This document shows positions 11,490 to 22,088 of a stretch of 64,000 nt of DNA, piece by piece; position 1 is the stretch's first letter, and every line of letters starts with the position of its first letter. This DNA comes from Protopterus annectens. Its lineage: Eukaryota > Chordata > Ceratodontiformes > Protopteridae. A program made the translations under genes and the position numbers. The notes under the pieces are model-generated. The model was not told the DNA's origin and ran no database searches. It worked only from the letters and a program-made list of their open reading frames with translations. Location: NCBI RefSeq assembly GCF_019279795.1, contig NC_056744.1, positions 900,129,904 through 900,193,903 of the forward strand. The letters run 5' to 3'.

Positions 11490-12105
11490 ACTTTTTTCTT
11501 TCACCATTTGGTTTTCTCACCACACATATCTGCACAACCTGCAGAGAGTTGACTTCTACCCATTTTTATCCATATTATCAAGATCTGTGAGTCAGATAAG
11601 CTATCTTCTTGACCATACAATTTTTTTCTTTAAGGCCAAGATTGACTAATTACTGAGGTGCTGGAATAACCAAGGAGAATTAGCCAAATGCTCAGTATTA
11701 CAGTGATTTCTTCAGTTGTCAACCTAGCCCAATAAAAAACACATTTAAACACTGAAATACATCTTCATTTGTTGAGACTGTAGGTGATGGGCAGTGCCTA
11801 GAAGGCCTGCTGTTCTGCACTATAGTCTCTGAAGAGTACCACCTGCTTTATTAGTGTGCATGTGTAGTCAACATAATTGCAATTACCCATTGCTGTACAG
11901 TAGATTATGTGCTGATGCCTTTCTTTTGAGTTTTATTTATTTAATTTTGGCACAGTGTTAGTGTTCAGTGATTAATTACATGCTCTCCATAAGTGCACAC
12001 ATACCACTGACTTTGCATAACAATGCTAAGCAATGGTTTCTCTGTATTCTATGGTTTATGAAGCTCACAAGTGCTTTCTACAGGAAAGAAATCCATGCTT
12101 AAAAC
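11490..12105. other. No gene recognised
   Basis: AT-rich sequence with no supported feature. Confidence 0.4.
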
Positions 12106-12111
12106 TTTTAT

Positions 12112-12405
12112 TATTAAAAGGATACAAGGGTTAAATAACATGTCTTACATGGACTGACTCAAAGCCCTGTCTCTACTGCTAAGACTTGACCTGTGTCTGG
12201 CATACAATGCATCCTCTGACCCAACACTGATGCATTTACTGCACATTAGCAAGTCAAATGCATCAAAAATACTCAGTCTAGGGATCTAAACCTCTTTGGC
12301 AACATCAACAAAAGGGTTTGGAGGGACAGGTATATCTAATAGAGGGTATTGCTGTTCTGGAACAGCCTTCCCATCCACATAAAACAAAGTTGATGTACAT
12401 AACAT
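12112..12405 (+). pseudogene. Ancient CR1-like ORF2 C-terminal fragment
   Basis: Heavily mutated but still alignable with the C-terminus of the CR1-like ORF2 in copies A-E: KRIQGLNNMSYMD, LRLDLCLAYNASSDPTLMHLLHISKS, NLFGNINKRVWRDRYI and LLFWNSLPIHIKQS match KRITGL..MSY.D, LRGDLCLTYKAMSDP.LL..LHLKKS, NL...IN..CWRD.F and L.LWN..PIHVKQS. A short internal deletion has removed the LQLYSVAY-equivalent segment. No 3' tail is visible after 12405. Confidence 0.6.
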
Positions 12406-12409
12406 AATT

Positions 12410-13505
12410 TATTGTAGGAGATAGGATCATGATGGGCTAGTCATTACATTACTTTTCTATATCATATCATGCACAATATGTTATAGGGGAAGGGGAATGT
12501 GGGTGTCCAAATGCCAGGTTTGTGAATTGGTTAGCAAGAAGAAAATATTTTGAAATTGTTATTATCTGATGGTAATTATAAGGATGCCATTCCTCTAGAA
12601 AAGAGGAGTATTTCTATGTGACCTAATTTACTGAACATGATGGCTTATTGATTAGTATAATATATGTTTCATATCAAAATAGAAAGGGGAAAGTATCAGT
12701 GAAGGATAAGTATAAACAAACACTATGACTAGAGCAGCTGTGTAGTACTGAAAAAGTCATCCAACCATTTTGCACAATCTCAAGAAATTCTTTCCACTAG
12801 CTTAGCAAACACAGCCACTCCCTTGACCTGCATACTGTAAAAGAAGTTTACAAGCATTCCCTTGAGTTTACTCTGGCTTAGACACAGCTTTTTAAATTAA
12901 TATTCAATGACTGCTGTAACAGGCAGTTGGCAAGCTTGACGTCTTGTAACAGTTTCAGCAATTCTCCAGGCACATGCTCTGAAAACAACAATCAGCAGCT
13001 CAGAACTTTCTTTGCATGCTTTTGTGTTACAATTTCAAGTATCATGCTCCCACAGATTAGAAGAGAATTATGATTTTGGAGGACAGAAATGTATGTCACC
13101 TCATGATTTCACCCAGTTTGTGTTACTTTATAACAACATCCACTCGTTCATGACTAAGAACATGGCACTCTTTTCTTATTTTGATATGCAGTTATTTTAC
13201 AACAAATTGGAAGAAGAGGAAACAAGGATCTGTGATCTATGCATAGTAAATGCACTCAATGTAAGTGTACATTAAAGCATATGGGGACCAAGTTGTCAAA
13301 GTGATTTTTTCTACTTAATTCCTTTCCCCTGACATATTAGAAGTACTGCTTAAATATTTGAATATGCTATGTATCAAACCTGAAATTGAAATGAAGCAAT
13401 TTTATGCTTGTTATGCTGACTACATAAACATGCTGGATGAAAAAATTGTCAAATTTTGGGCATGACTTGATGTTGCAAGAAATGGCTTTTCTGTGGTTCA
13501 GGTCA
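12410..13505. other. No gene recognised
   Basis: Contains one 87-codon open frame (13012-13275, plus) without family resemblance, codon bias or splice context. I do not call it a gene. Confidence 0.4.
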
Positions 13506-13511
13506 TGCATA

Positions 13512-13600
13512 TTATAGACTCATAGATTCATAGGTTTGTTCTAAGCTTACTGCTAGAAAGCCAGTAGGAAGCTTAGCCATATTGTCCTTGGAATAAGGGG
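13512..13600 (-). repeat. CR1-like LINE 3' tail (minus), variant stem
   Basis: The minus strand ends in AACCTATGAATCTATGAGTC, a form of the CCTATGAA end repeat. Just before it, CTAAGCTT and AAGCTTAG can pair around an inner ACTG/CAGT pair. This is the position of the CTAGGC/GCCTAG stem in copies A, C and D. No ORF2 part is recognisable upstream. Confidence 0.5.
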
Positions 13601-13839
13601 AGAATACTTTCTTCTAGCAAGACCATTCACATTAATTGTAGGTATGAATTTGCAGTTACCCGTTCAAAAATAACTTGGTTGCTCATCATTAGTGATTGAA
13701 CTCATTAACTTGACAGATAAAACCTTTTCCCAAAGCACTAAACCACACAAAAAACACAAGTTACTTTTTGCTAGATAAAGATACCTTTCAACAGATTATT
13801 CTACAGCACAATGTATATGATTTTAATGGCAATATGTCT

Positions 13840-14020
13840 GTTTGTATGCAGGATGTCCAACCAAAAGTTGGATGTAGTGTGGGAGAGAAGAACTGTGACA
13901 TGACAGACGTGATTGTCAAAGAAGGTGGTAGAGTGACTCTGAATCAAAAGATGAGTAGCAGTTGAGACGATACCCCAACCTCACCTAGGAATCGGAAATA
14001 GGGGTTGATGATGATGAAGG
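13840..14020 (+). other. Possible LINE 3' end with GAT-rich tail
   Basis: A short open frame ends in DDTPTSPRNRK-like sequence across a stop and runs into GGTTGATGATGATGAAGG, which looks like a short trinucleotide tail of a non-LTR element. Family not identified. Confidence 0.25.
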
Positions 14021-14024
14021 TGCT

Positions 14025-15050
14025 GGCTTTATATGCTGTATCATTAGTCACATCTGCAGAGATGCAGTAAACAAAATAAATGCATGATTATTCTTGAAAT
14101 CAGAGTTAAAACATAGGTGTGGATTTTAAGAATGAAAATTAATTGTAGTTTCAGGTTCAGATATCAAATAAGAAGTTGTTTATATCTCCTGCATTTTCTC
14201 TTCACTAGATGATTCTTTGCTATTTTTAATGGAATTCACTTTTAATATCCATTGTCCCAGATTTTGTTATCTATACAAACAATATAGGTTGGCCACTTTA
14301 GGGTGTGAAACCAAAGATTTATGAAGGATTTGATAGTCGCAAATTGATTAAATTTCATGCTACATTTTTTTTCTGGCAATACATGATTTCTGAATCCGAA
14401 TTGCTGACTATCTCAGAATGCTAACAGTAACAGTTAAGATTACTGGGGTCAAAGGTTTAGTACCTGTGTTTTGTGCATGTCAAGGGAGTAGTTAGTTTTA
14501 TGTAAGTTGGAACAGTAGTAACCATAAACTTAGCAGTCATGTTCAGACAGTTTTAACAGTATAACAAAACTCTGTCCAATTCCACTGTTATTCAGAACCT
14601 TTGACTTGCATAACATTTCCTTTTCTCACTCTCTTTTTCATCTCAGTTAGTTAAACCACAGCCTGCATAGTGTATTAACTACACACAGCATCCATGCAGT
14701 CTTATTCTATTGGTAGTCCCTGCCTTTCTAATCATTGTGAACAGAACATTATTGCTAATTCATATTTTCTGTTAACCAAAACACATTTCTTAAAATAATT
14801 TCTTGTTTAAGACTGACTAGCAATTCGCAAATTGCAACTTCTTGTTTTTCTTCTCTATATTTAACTAATCCAGCTACACATTTCTTGTGTTATAATTATT
14901 TTCCTAATTAAATGTCTGAACAGTTTGTCTGTTTTATTCTCTGTAAAATGAACACTAACTCTAAAGTAGCATGCCAAATTTGACTTTTATAGCAGAACAT
15001 GACCCTGTCTGTCTTTAACATTTTCAGTCCTTCTCTGACTCTCTTTCTGT
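14025..15050. other. No gene recognised
   Basis: AT-rich sequence without a supported feature. Confidence 0.4.
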
Positions 15051-15052
15051 CT

Positions 15053-15054
<2 letters not shown>

Positions 15055-15130
<76 letters not shown>
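15055..15130. repeat. (CA)n microsatellite
   Basis: About 38 CA units. Read on minus it gives spurious Cys-Val frames. Confidence 0.97.
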
Positions 15131-15132
<2 letters not shown>

Positions 15133-15254
15133 GTTTGTTTCTGAGGTATAGTTCGAACTGCACATTCTTTTCCACACTAGCATTTTTCAAGTTTTGTTTT
15201 TTTAGTCAATTGGAAATAAATGATATACTTCCTATTCTAGTCACAAGTGAATAT

Positions 15255-15370
15255 TTAAGCACTTTATCTAACATCAGTAACTTGATAACTCCTGATGAAG
15301 GGCTCATGCCAGTTTGAATACTTGAGTAATTGCAAAACCTATGTTAGTCCAATCAAATGTATTACATAAT
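15255..15370 (+). repeat. Possible Penelope-like terminal fragment
   Basis: CCTGATGAAGGGCTCATGCC resembles the CTGATGA-plus-short-helix segment found in the terminal hammerhead motifs of Penelope-like elements. It is followed by TAGTCCAATCAAATGTATTA. The GAAA half of the core is not clean. Weak call. Confidence 0.25.
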
Positions 15371-15379
15371 GTCTGTGTA

Positions 15380-15940
15380 CCAGTGTTTTTGTTTTTTTCT
15401 GTTGGTGGACCAACCTGACATTTTTTAGTTCATCACTTAATTTTTTTTTCATTCCATAAAGTTAGAACTTCATTGCCATTTTCAGCACCTAATATGCCTG
15501 TCAGGAGATGTTTGTGCTCTCTCTCTCTTGTTCTTACCTAAATAAATTACAATAGCAGGTCCAAAGTCTATTTGCTTGATTTTCTTGTAAATTCTTGTAA
15601 GGATTTCATTGAGTCACTAATGCCAGTCATTTGAGATTCCTGCTTCTTATTGCTCATAGAATGCATGTCCGTGCAACACAAGTTGTTTTGTTGACTTTTT
15701 AATGAGAATTAGAGCTGATTGACACTTAGAGCTCTGAGATACTAATGAACTCCTCAAGGGCACCTAGTGGGGATGCAGGTTATACACTGGAGCCCTGTCT
15801 AGACACCCATGAGAAACCCACACAAACCTTCTGAGCACACATACAACAAGACCCACACTCAAACTAGGAATATGATAGAATGTGTTTGGTTAAATCAAGG
15901 TTCCAGTGTCTAGATACATTATGAGGAGCACTGACCTACT
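15380..15940. other. No gene recognised
   Basis: Unassigned flank upstream of LINE copy A. Homology between copies A and C begins only at about 15942. Confidence 0.4.
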
Positions 15941-16083
15941 AAAAAAGCATCTTACAGCCCAGCACTTGTTCAGACTTAATAGCAAGCACTAATATACCCT
16001 GACACTGATTGCCCAGCAGGGCAAGGCTCTTTATTCACCCCTCGCTAACCAAGTGACTAAGCAGCTCACCCTACAATTCAGGC

Positions 16084-17049
16084 ATGACCAAAGGGCAACT
16101 TCAAGTGCACTCTCCAGTCCAGCTGGTGAATATGGGTATCCTGAGGCAATGCTACAACTGCCTCATATACACAGACAACCCTCTCCTCCTACCACAAAAC
16201 ACTAACATATGCAATTGATGCAATTATACAGGCAAACTGGAAGCTAAGCTGTCTCCATCCAAGACTGGAACAGACAGTCAAGAGGAGAAGGTTAACACTT
16301 GCACCACACCTCCAGCTGTACACAGCCCTACTAAAACAGCACTGGCAAAAAATATACATAAATACACAAAATCATACATGGAGGCTCTAAATAAAAACCT
16401 GCAAAAGCATCAGAGACCTCCAAAGCAGACACCCAAACAACCTACACTTCCCGTCACAAACCAGACAATACATAAAACTCAAAATCAGTGTGCCACACAA
16501 TCACAGCCCTTGAGGCGAAATAACATACCTAACACACTAGTAACAGGTGACCCTATAGTCAGGCACACTGACGTCCCACTCACTAGGCTGGGCAAGCAGA
16601 AGGTTACTGTTAGCTGCCTGTCGGGAGCCAGAATCTACCACATAACACAAGCACTCAGGTCACTCCAGAACAAGTACAAATATGACTCTGTCATTGTTCA
16701 TGTTGGTGTGAATGACCTGAAACGTACCTCCCTGGACTACATGAAAAGAGACATGGAAGAGCTCTCTGATCATGCAGCCCAGGCTGGTATGACCCTAACC
16801 CTGAGCAGCATCCTGCCCTCACCAAGAATGAAACCTCAGTATAAAGAAAAAAATATCAATTTCAACAATTGGCTAAGCTTCTGGTGTCATTCAAATGGGA
16901 TCCAGTGTCTGTCAGCCTGGGACAACAGGCTTGACAAGCCGCATTGCTTCTCAAGAGACGGCTTGCACCTATCACCCCTAGGCTTTCGAATACTGGCCAA
17001 GGCTCTTGCTGCCCCCATAGTGCCCTTTTTAGGCAGGGCTCAAAAGTAA
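16084..17049 (+). pseudogene. CR1-like ORF1, zinc motif and SGNH esterase
   Basis: Start chosen at ATG 16084 because the frame MTKGQLQVHSPVQLV is shared with copy C (47591). A CX2C-X16-CX2C zinc motif lies at residues 23-46 (CYNC...C..C). A hydrophilic linker rich in Lys, Gln, Pro and Thr follows. An SGNH/GDSL-esterase-like domain then shows LVTGDPIVRH (block I), HVGVNDLKR (block III, GxND) and DGLHLSPLGFRILA (block V, Asp...His). Esterase-type ORF1 proteins are known from CR1-group LINEs and probably act as RNA-binding chaperones or on membranes. Two lesions: a TGA at codon 45 inside the zinc motif (16216) and Ser to Pro at the block I nucleophile (GDS in copies C and D). About 321 codons otherwise stay in frame. 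Confidence 0.8.
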
Positions 17050-17093
17050 AACCCACCTCTGTAAACAGCACAATTAACAAAAAACTGAGGGTT

Positions 17094-19812
17094 ATGCTAC
17101 TCAATGCCAGGAGTTTAAATCTTAAAATGCACATGCTCGAAGCACTCCTCAATATGGAGAACGTCGACATCTGTGCAGTAACTGAAACCTGGTTCAAGGC
17201 TCCAGAGAGCACTCCAGCACTACCGGGCTACAACTCATACCACATGTTTCGGCCACAGAACACGGACCAAAACACAAAAGGAGGGGGTGTATCCATATTC
17301 ATCAAGGATACCTACATCTCCAGGTTAGTGGCGCAGCATGATACCTCTGAGATCATCCATGTGCAATTAAAATCGGGCAAATCTGCAATGCAAATTGTGA
17401 CCTGCTACAGATCACCCTTCATGACCCAGGACCACCACTCCACCTTTCCGGAGACACTGGAAAACATGAACGTCCTACCGAACACCCTGATATTGGGCGA
17501 TTTCAATTACCCTACCATTCACTGGGAAAACTACTTGAGTACAAATTCCCAAGCCCAGCACTTCCTGGAATTCATCATCTCAAATGCCCTGGATCAGCTG
17601 GTAAACTCCCCTAGAAGAGGCAAAAACATATTGGACCTGGTCATCACCAACATGGGCGACAGATGTTCCACACTGGAGGTCAAACCGAAACCACAGTAAA
17701 AAACTTTTCTAAAGCAAACTTCACCTTACTTAAGACAGATGTGGTACGTTTCACAGCCCCCAACACTAAAGGATAACACTGCCCAAGATGCAGAAACCTT
17801 TACAAATGCACTCTATGAGCACCTACAAGGGTGCATGGATCGTGCCATCCCTAGCAAAACCAAGACTCATTCCTCTAAGAGAAAGAAACCAGTTTGGTGG
17901 ACCCCTGCAATAAACAGGCTATACAATAGGAGGAAACTAGTTCAGAAAAAAAGCAAATCCCAAGAAGGAAAGACATCCCTGATCAGTAGCAGTAAGAAAC
18001 TAAGGTTCGTCATGAAATCATCCAAGGCTAACTTCGAAAGAAAAATAGCCAAGGATTCAAAAGATAACCACAAAGCCTTCTTTAGCTATGTTAAGAATCT
18101 AAGTGGCAACTTGCAGATATACACTGAACTAATGCAAAATAGCACAAAATATACTGAACCTACTGGTATTGCCAACATCCTGGCAGATAGATTCAGTGCA
18201 AACTTCATCCCCCCTCTCACATCCAAAAAGGCTCACAACAATACTGGAAAAGTGTAGTGTCCCAAAAATCACAGATGCACAGGTGAAAGCAGCCCTTTCA
18301 AAAGCCAAAAACACAGCATCAATGGTACCAGATGGTGTCCCAGGCTGTGTCTTGCATGAACTACAGAACAAACTAACCCCCCACCTAAACACGCTGTTCA
18401 ACCTCAGCCTCTCCACAGGCTATGTGCCCAGAGAATGGCACACAGCAATGGTTATTCCTCTCCACAAAGGAGGGGCCACAACTGACCCTGGTAACTATCG
18501 CCCCATAAGCCTGACTAGCCTGATCTGCAAGGCTATGGAGCGGATCATCTTGGAATTCATTAACAAAGACATTGGGAACCTCCAAACACTTGAACCAACC
18601 CAGTTCGGCTTTGTTAAGGGCAGATCATGCCCTGGTTGACTTCTTCAAGACAGTCACCAAGGCCATAGATGAGGGAAAGGTGGTTCACATAGCCTACCTT
18701 GACCTCGCCAAGGCATTTGACACCATTCCCCACTTGGGTATTACAGAAAAACTCACCAGCCTGAACATAAACCCATATGTCACGAGATGGGTTGCTAACT
18801 GGCTTACAGACAGAACTCACACAGTAAGAATAGCGGGTTCCAGGTCCGACTCTAAACCAGTCACAAGTGGTGTCCCACATGGCTCGGTCCTGGGACCCCT
18901 ACTGTTCAGCATATACTTCTCAGAAGTACAGGCAAACACAGGACGACTATGGCTAACCAAGTTCGCCAATGACTGCAAACTGGGAGCCATAACTGACACT
19001 TCAGCTGACATGGACATCCTCCAAAAGGGCCTTACTGAGATGGACACCTGGTGTCAAAGTCATGGCCTCTAGCTAAATGCCAAAAAATGCATAGTAATCC
19101 CATTTGGGAAAAACAAAACACCCATGAATTACCACATAGGTGGAAGCCCCCTTAATACAGAAGAGGTAATAAGAGATCTGGGGACCCAGGTAGATAGTAA
19201 TCTCTCCTTTGACAGTCATATTGCCAAAGTAGTTAGGATATCTTTCTTTGTGGCCCATCTAATTACTAAAGGGTTCACATCTAGAAATAAAGAGGTTATA
19301 GTGCCCCTCTACTAGTCACTCATTAGACCCATCATAGAGTACAATGCCCCATTTGGGATGTACCTCACAAGACACTTCCAACAGCTCGAAAGACCACAGA
19401 AGTACCTCACCAAGAAGATTACTGGCCTCAAACATATGTCCTCTGCAGCCCGACTGAAAAACTCTGGCTGTACTCAGTGGCATATCGCTTACTCAGAGGT
19501 GATGTCTGCCTGACTTACAAAGCCATGTCCAAATCAGAATTGATGGACATGCTCCACCTAAAGAAATCCAAGTCACAGTGTGCCACACGCTCTAGTGAGC
19601 TAAACCTCGCCACAACAATAAATAGAACATGCTGGAGGGATAGATTCCTGTCACAGAGACTCCCCATGCTTTGGAACAAAATTCCAAATTACATCAGGCA
19701 GAGCCCCTCACTAACACTATTCAAGAGAAACCTTGATGAGTGGATGTGTAACAGAAAATACACCCCTGGGATCACTTCATTGGCTCTGCTTGACAGAGGA
19801 TCAGTTAATTAA
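17094..19812 (+). pseudogene. CR1-like ORF2, endonuclease-RT, copy A
   Basis: Starts MLLNARSLN at 17094. Endonuclease blocks: AVTETWF (Glu), GGGVSIFIK, GDFNYP (Asp/Asn). A deletion near 17688 of about 65 bases, compared with copy C, removes the SDHK block and shifts the frame. RT blocks follow over further shifts near 18250 and 18640: DGVPGCVLHEL, NYRPISLTSL, LDLAKAFDTIPH, SGVPHGSVLGPLLF, then KFANDCKLG, where the catalytic FADD is changed to FAND. A TAG at 19070, another at 19315 and a deletion near 19460 interrupt the C-terminal domain, which ends LDRGSVN at 19812. In a live copy this protein nicks DNA and reverse-transcribes the LINE RNA. Confidence 0.85.
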
Positions 19813-19844
19813 TCAATGGGGTGGCGAAAGCCGACACACTCTGG

Positions 19845-19908
19845 CTAGGCTTATAAATGCCCTTGGGCAGATAGCCTAGTACCTACCTATAAACCTATGA
19901 ACCTATAA
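19845..19908 (+). other. CR1-like 3' UTR stem-loop and CCTATGAA repeat
   Basis: CTAGGC (19845-19850) can pair with GCCTAG (19874-19879), with inner GCCC/GGGC. CCTATAAACCTATGAACC closes the element. In stringent LINEs such a 3' stem-loop is what the RT recognises; that role is inferred here. Confidence 0.6.
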
Positions 19909-20125
19909 GAAACACTTATAGTCTGTGCCATATTGCGCTATATAATTCTCAGGAAACAGCTTCAACAAAGACAGCAAGGGGCAGGACCACAGTTTCAAGG
20001 ACCACAGGCAGAGTCAGAAGCAGCAGCAGTAGGTACAGATGAGGAGTCTGTGGGAAAAACCATGGTTGCAGATGGTGCTAGTAGATGGAGGCATGCATAG
20101 TATGCCCCAAACTCTGGCTCAGAGG

Positions 20126-20455
20126 CATACCTCTCAGCCTCTTAGAGTAAGAAATCTGGACAAAGACAAAAATAATGGGGGGACAAAGGCAAAAAAATAA
20201 GGACAATTTTGAAATACTCTTCTTACAAACATAGAAAGCTGATAGAATGACAACTTTTGCATTAATATGCATTAATGTGAATTTTCTAATGGGTATGAAG
20301 TCTGAAACTCAACCATCTTGTGATTATTTTCTGACTTAGATCAGCAATGACTTGTCAATGATTTGCCAGAAAAACACAATTTTATGAGAACTAGACCAAA
20401 TATTTGAGGCATAACGCTGGACATTCTGTGAGAATCTGGACAGTCAAGAGGTATG
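20126..20455 (+). repeat. TIR-bounded MITE-like repeat, best copy
   Basis: 330 bases between CATACCTCTCA and its reverse complement-like AAGAGGTATG. Across copies the ends read CATACCTCTCAAC and GTTGAGAGGTATG, a 13-base inverted pair. Internal marks: AATCTGGACAAAG, AAATAAGGACA, TATGAAGTCTGAAACTCAA, GATTTGCCAGAAAA and CTGGACATTCTG. No coding capacity. Target duplication unclear. Superfamily not determined. Confidence 0.65.
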
Positions 20456-20557
20456 CTGAGAAGCAAAGAATAGCTCAACAATAACTACCTAGGTCAAAGC
20501 CTAAGATCTCCTGCACATGTAAATAGCAAAACTGATTGTCAGACTCCACAACTTTTA

Positions 20558-20712
20558 TAGGTTCATAGGTTCATAGGTATGTACTAGGCTAATAGCCCTG
20601 GAGCCTTTACAAGCCTAGCCCATAGGATTACCCTGGCATCGTGCCACCCAACCTTAGTTCCTAGTGCCTCTGCCTTCAGCATCAGACAGGGTCAACTCCC
20701 AAGGACACAATT
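20558..20712 (-). repeat. CR1-like LINE 3' tail (minus)
   Basis: Reverse complement ends in CCTATGAACCTATGAACC after a CTAGG...CCTAG stem, with GGTGGCACGATGCCAGGG upstream. The same arrangement closes copy E at 61628-61780. Only the last about 150 bases remain. Confidence 0.7.
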
Positions 20713-20719
20713 TGTACCT

Positions 20720-21090
20720 GCAGTAATGACAAGATAAGTGTGGAACCTGTAAATAAAAAAAAACAAGTTATATAACGGGTTAGTCTCATATGGAAATATG
20801 TATATGCACCTAAGAAGAGCATTTGTCTGAGGTGTTAGGTCCGTAATATCTCCACTGTCAGATTTTTGCAATATACAGTTAACATATTAGAAACAATAGT
20901 GTGCATCAAGCATTTCAACTGACCATCATCTATAAAACAAAGAACAGGTGGTCAATTATACCCTCATTTGTACAATTATACCAAGAAGCAAGACTGAAGT
21001 ACCTATTGCTTCCATTGCTGGAATGACAATACTAACTGAAATACAATGCAGTTCAACATTTAGAGCAGCAATCATTCACAAATGAGTTGG
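20720..21090. other. No gene recognised
   Basis: Unassigned AT-rich sequence. Confidence 0.4.
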
Positions 21091-21099
21091 AATAAAATA

Positions 21100-21260
21100 A
21101 AAAAAAGATGCTGCACCAGAACACAACAGAGTCTTTAATTACACAAAGTGTTGAGTGTTTTCATTCCAATTGAAAAGGAACTTCATCAGAAACAATGTGA
21201 TTAATACTTCCTTCCTCTTAAACCACTTAAAAATGTGCACCCTCCAAAAAAAAAAGCTTG
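21100..21260 (-). repeat. Possible Penelope-like terminal fragment (minus)
   Basis: On the minus strand, TTTCTGATGAAGTTCC is followed by a loop, GGAATGAAAACAC, and then AAAGACTCTGTTGTGTTCTG. CTGATGA and GAAA flanking a GTTCC/GGAAT helix recall a hammerhead core, but the cleavage triplet and helix I do not match well. A low-confidence call. Confidence 0.3.
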
Positions 21261-21335
21261 TAAAATTTATAGGTATGCACACATTAAAATGTCAACAATA
21301 TTCCCAAATGTCCTGCATTAAATATATATAAACAC

Positions 21336-21415
21336 ATGAAATAGCTTGTATGATCAATTGAACTATTTTTTAAAATGCTTTTAAATAGTTCAATTAATCA
21401 TGCAAGCTATTTCAT
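21336..21415. repeat. 33-base near-perfect inverted repeat
   Basis: Left arm 21336-21368 and right arm 21383-21415 pair with two mismatches around a 14-base AT-rich loop. No element terminus or terminator can be assigned to it. Confidence 0.8.
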
Positions 21416-21667
21416 TTGTTTACTATTTACTAATTTTTAACGCATCTGCTATTGTGTTTTTTTATACGATATTTACTTTTATATTCAATGGTATTGGTGT
21501 TTATCATGCATATATATATATATTTGATACAAGTTAGGACAGGGCCCCCAAAGTCATATTTCTAAATCAAGTAGCAAAAACAATCTGTAACAGAGATAAC
21601 ACAAGTTTAACTCTGTAATACATTACAGCATTAACAATAACAATTCAAAATATAGCATTAAAAATGT

Positions 21668-22067
21668 TGACTAATGCACTCAAGTCACTCCACAACAAGT
21701 ACAAATATGACTCTGTCATTGTCCATGTTGGAATGAATGACTTGAGACGTACCTTCCTGGACTACATGAAAAGAGACATGGAAGAGCTCTCAGATCATGT
21801 GGCCCAGGCAGGTATGACCCTAGCCCTGAGTAGCATCCTGCCTTCGCCCAGAATGATACCACAATATAAGGACAAAATGATTGACTTCAACAATTGGCTA
21901 AGCTTCTGGTGCCATTCAAAGAGGATCCAGTATCTGTCTGCCTGGGACAACATGATCGACAGACCATGATGCTTTGCCAGAGATGGTCTGCACCTGTCGC
22001 CCATGGGATTCAGGATACCGGCAAAGGCTCTTGCCACCCCTATAGTGCCTTTTTTAGGCAAAGTTCA
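21668..22067 (+). pseudogene. CR1-like ORF1 remnant (esterase C-terminal half)
   Basis: Keeps HVGMNDLRR (block III) and DGLHLSPMGFRI (block V) of the SGNH domain. The zinc motif and the nucleophile block are missing because the copy is 5'-truncated. An in-frame TGA at 21967 replaces the residue before CFARDG. Confidence 0.75.
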
Positions 22068-22088
22068 ATGGACAAATCTACCACCATA

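Larger units (their letters stand above)
15942..19908 (+). mobile_element. CR1-like LINE, copy A
   Basis: Carries the short ORF1 leader, ORF1, ORF2, a stem-loop 3' UTR and a CCTATAAACCTATGAA end. Homology with copy C starts at 15942 (AAAAAGCATC). The monomeric 5' region of copy C is absent, so copy A is 5'-truncated. A and C are very similar by eye and form one subfamily. Both ORFs are disrupted. Confidence 0.85.

Noticed and set aside
13012-13275. Possible small gene (87 codons)
   Set aside because: No homology that I recognise, no splice or promoter context, and such lengths are expected by chance in this window.
14908-15190. Cys/Val-rich proteins on minus
   Set aside because: Translation of the (CA)n tract plus flanks. 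The same holds for frames at 8839-9228 and 52965-53312.
16084-17049. Host GDSL/SGNH lipase gene
   Set aside because: The frame sits directly before a LINE endonuclease-RT, and the same pair recurs in copies C and D; it is LINE ORF1.
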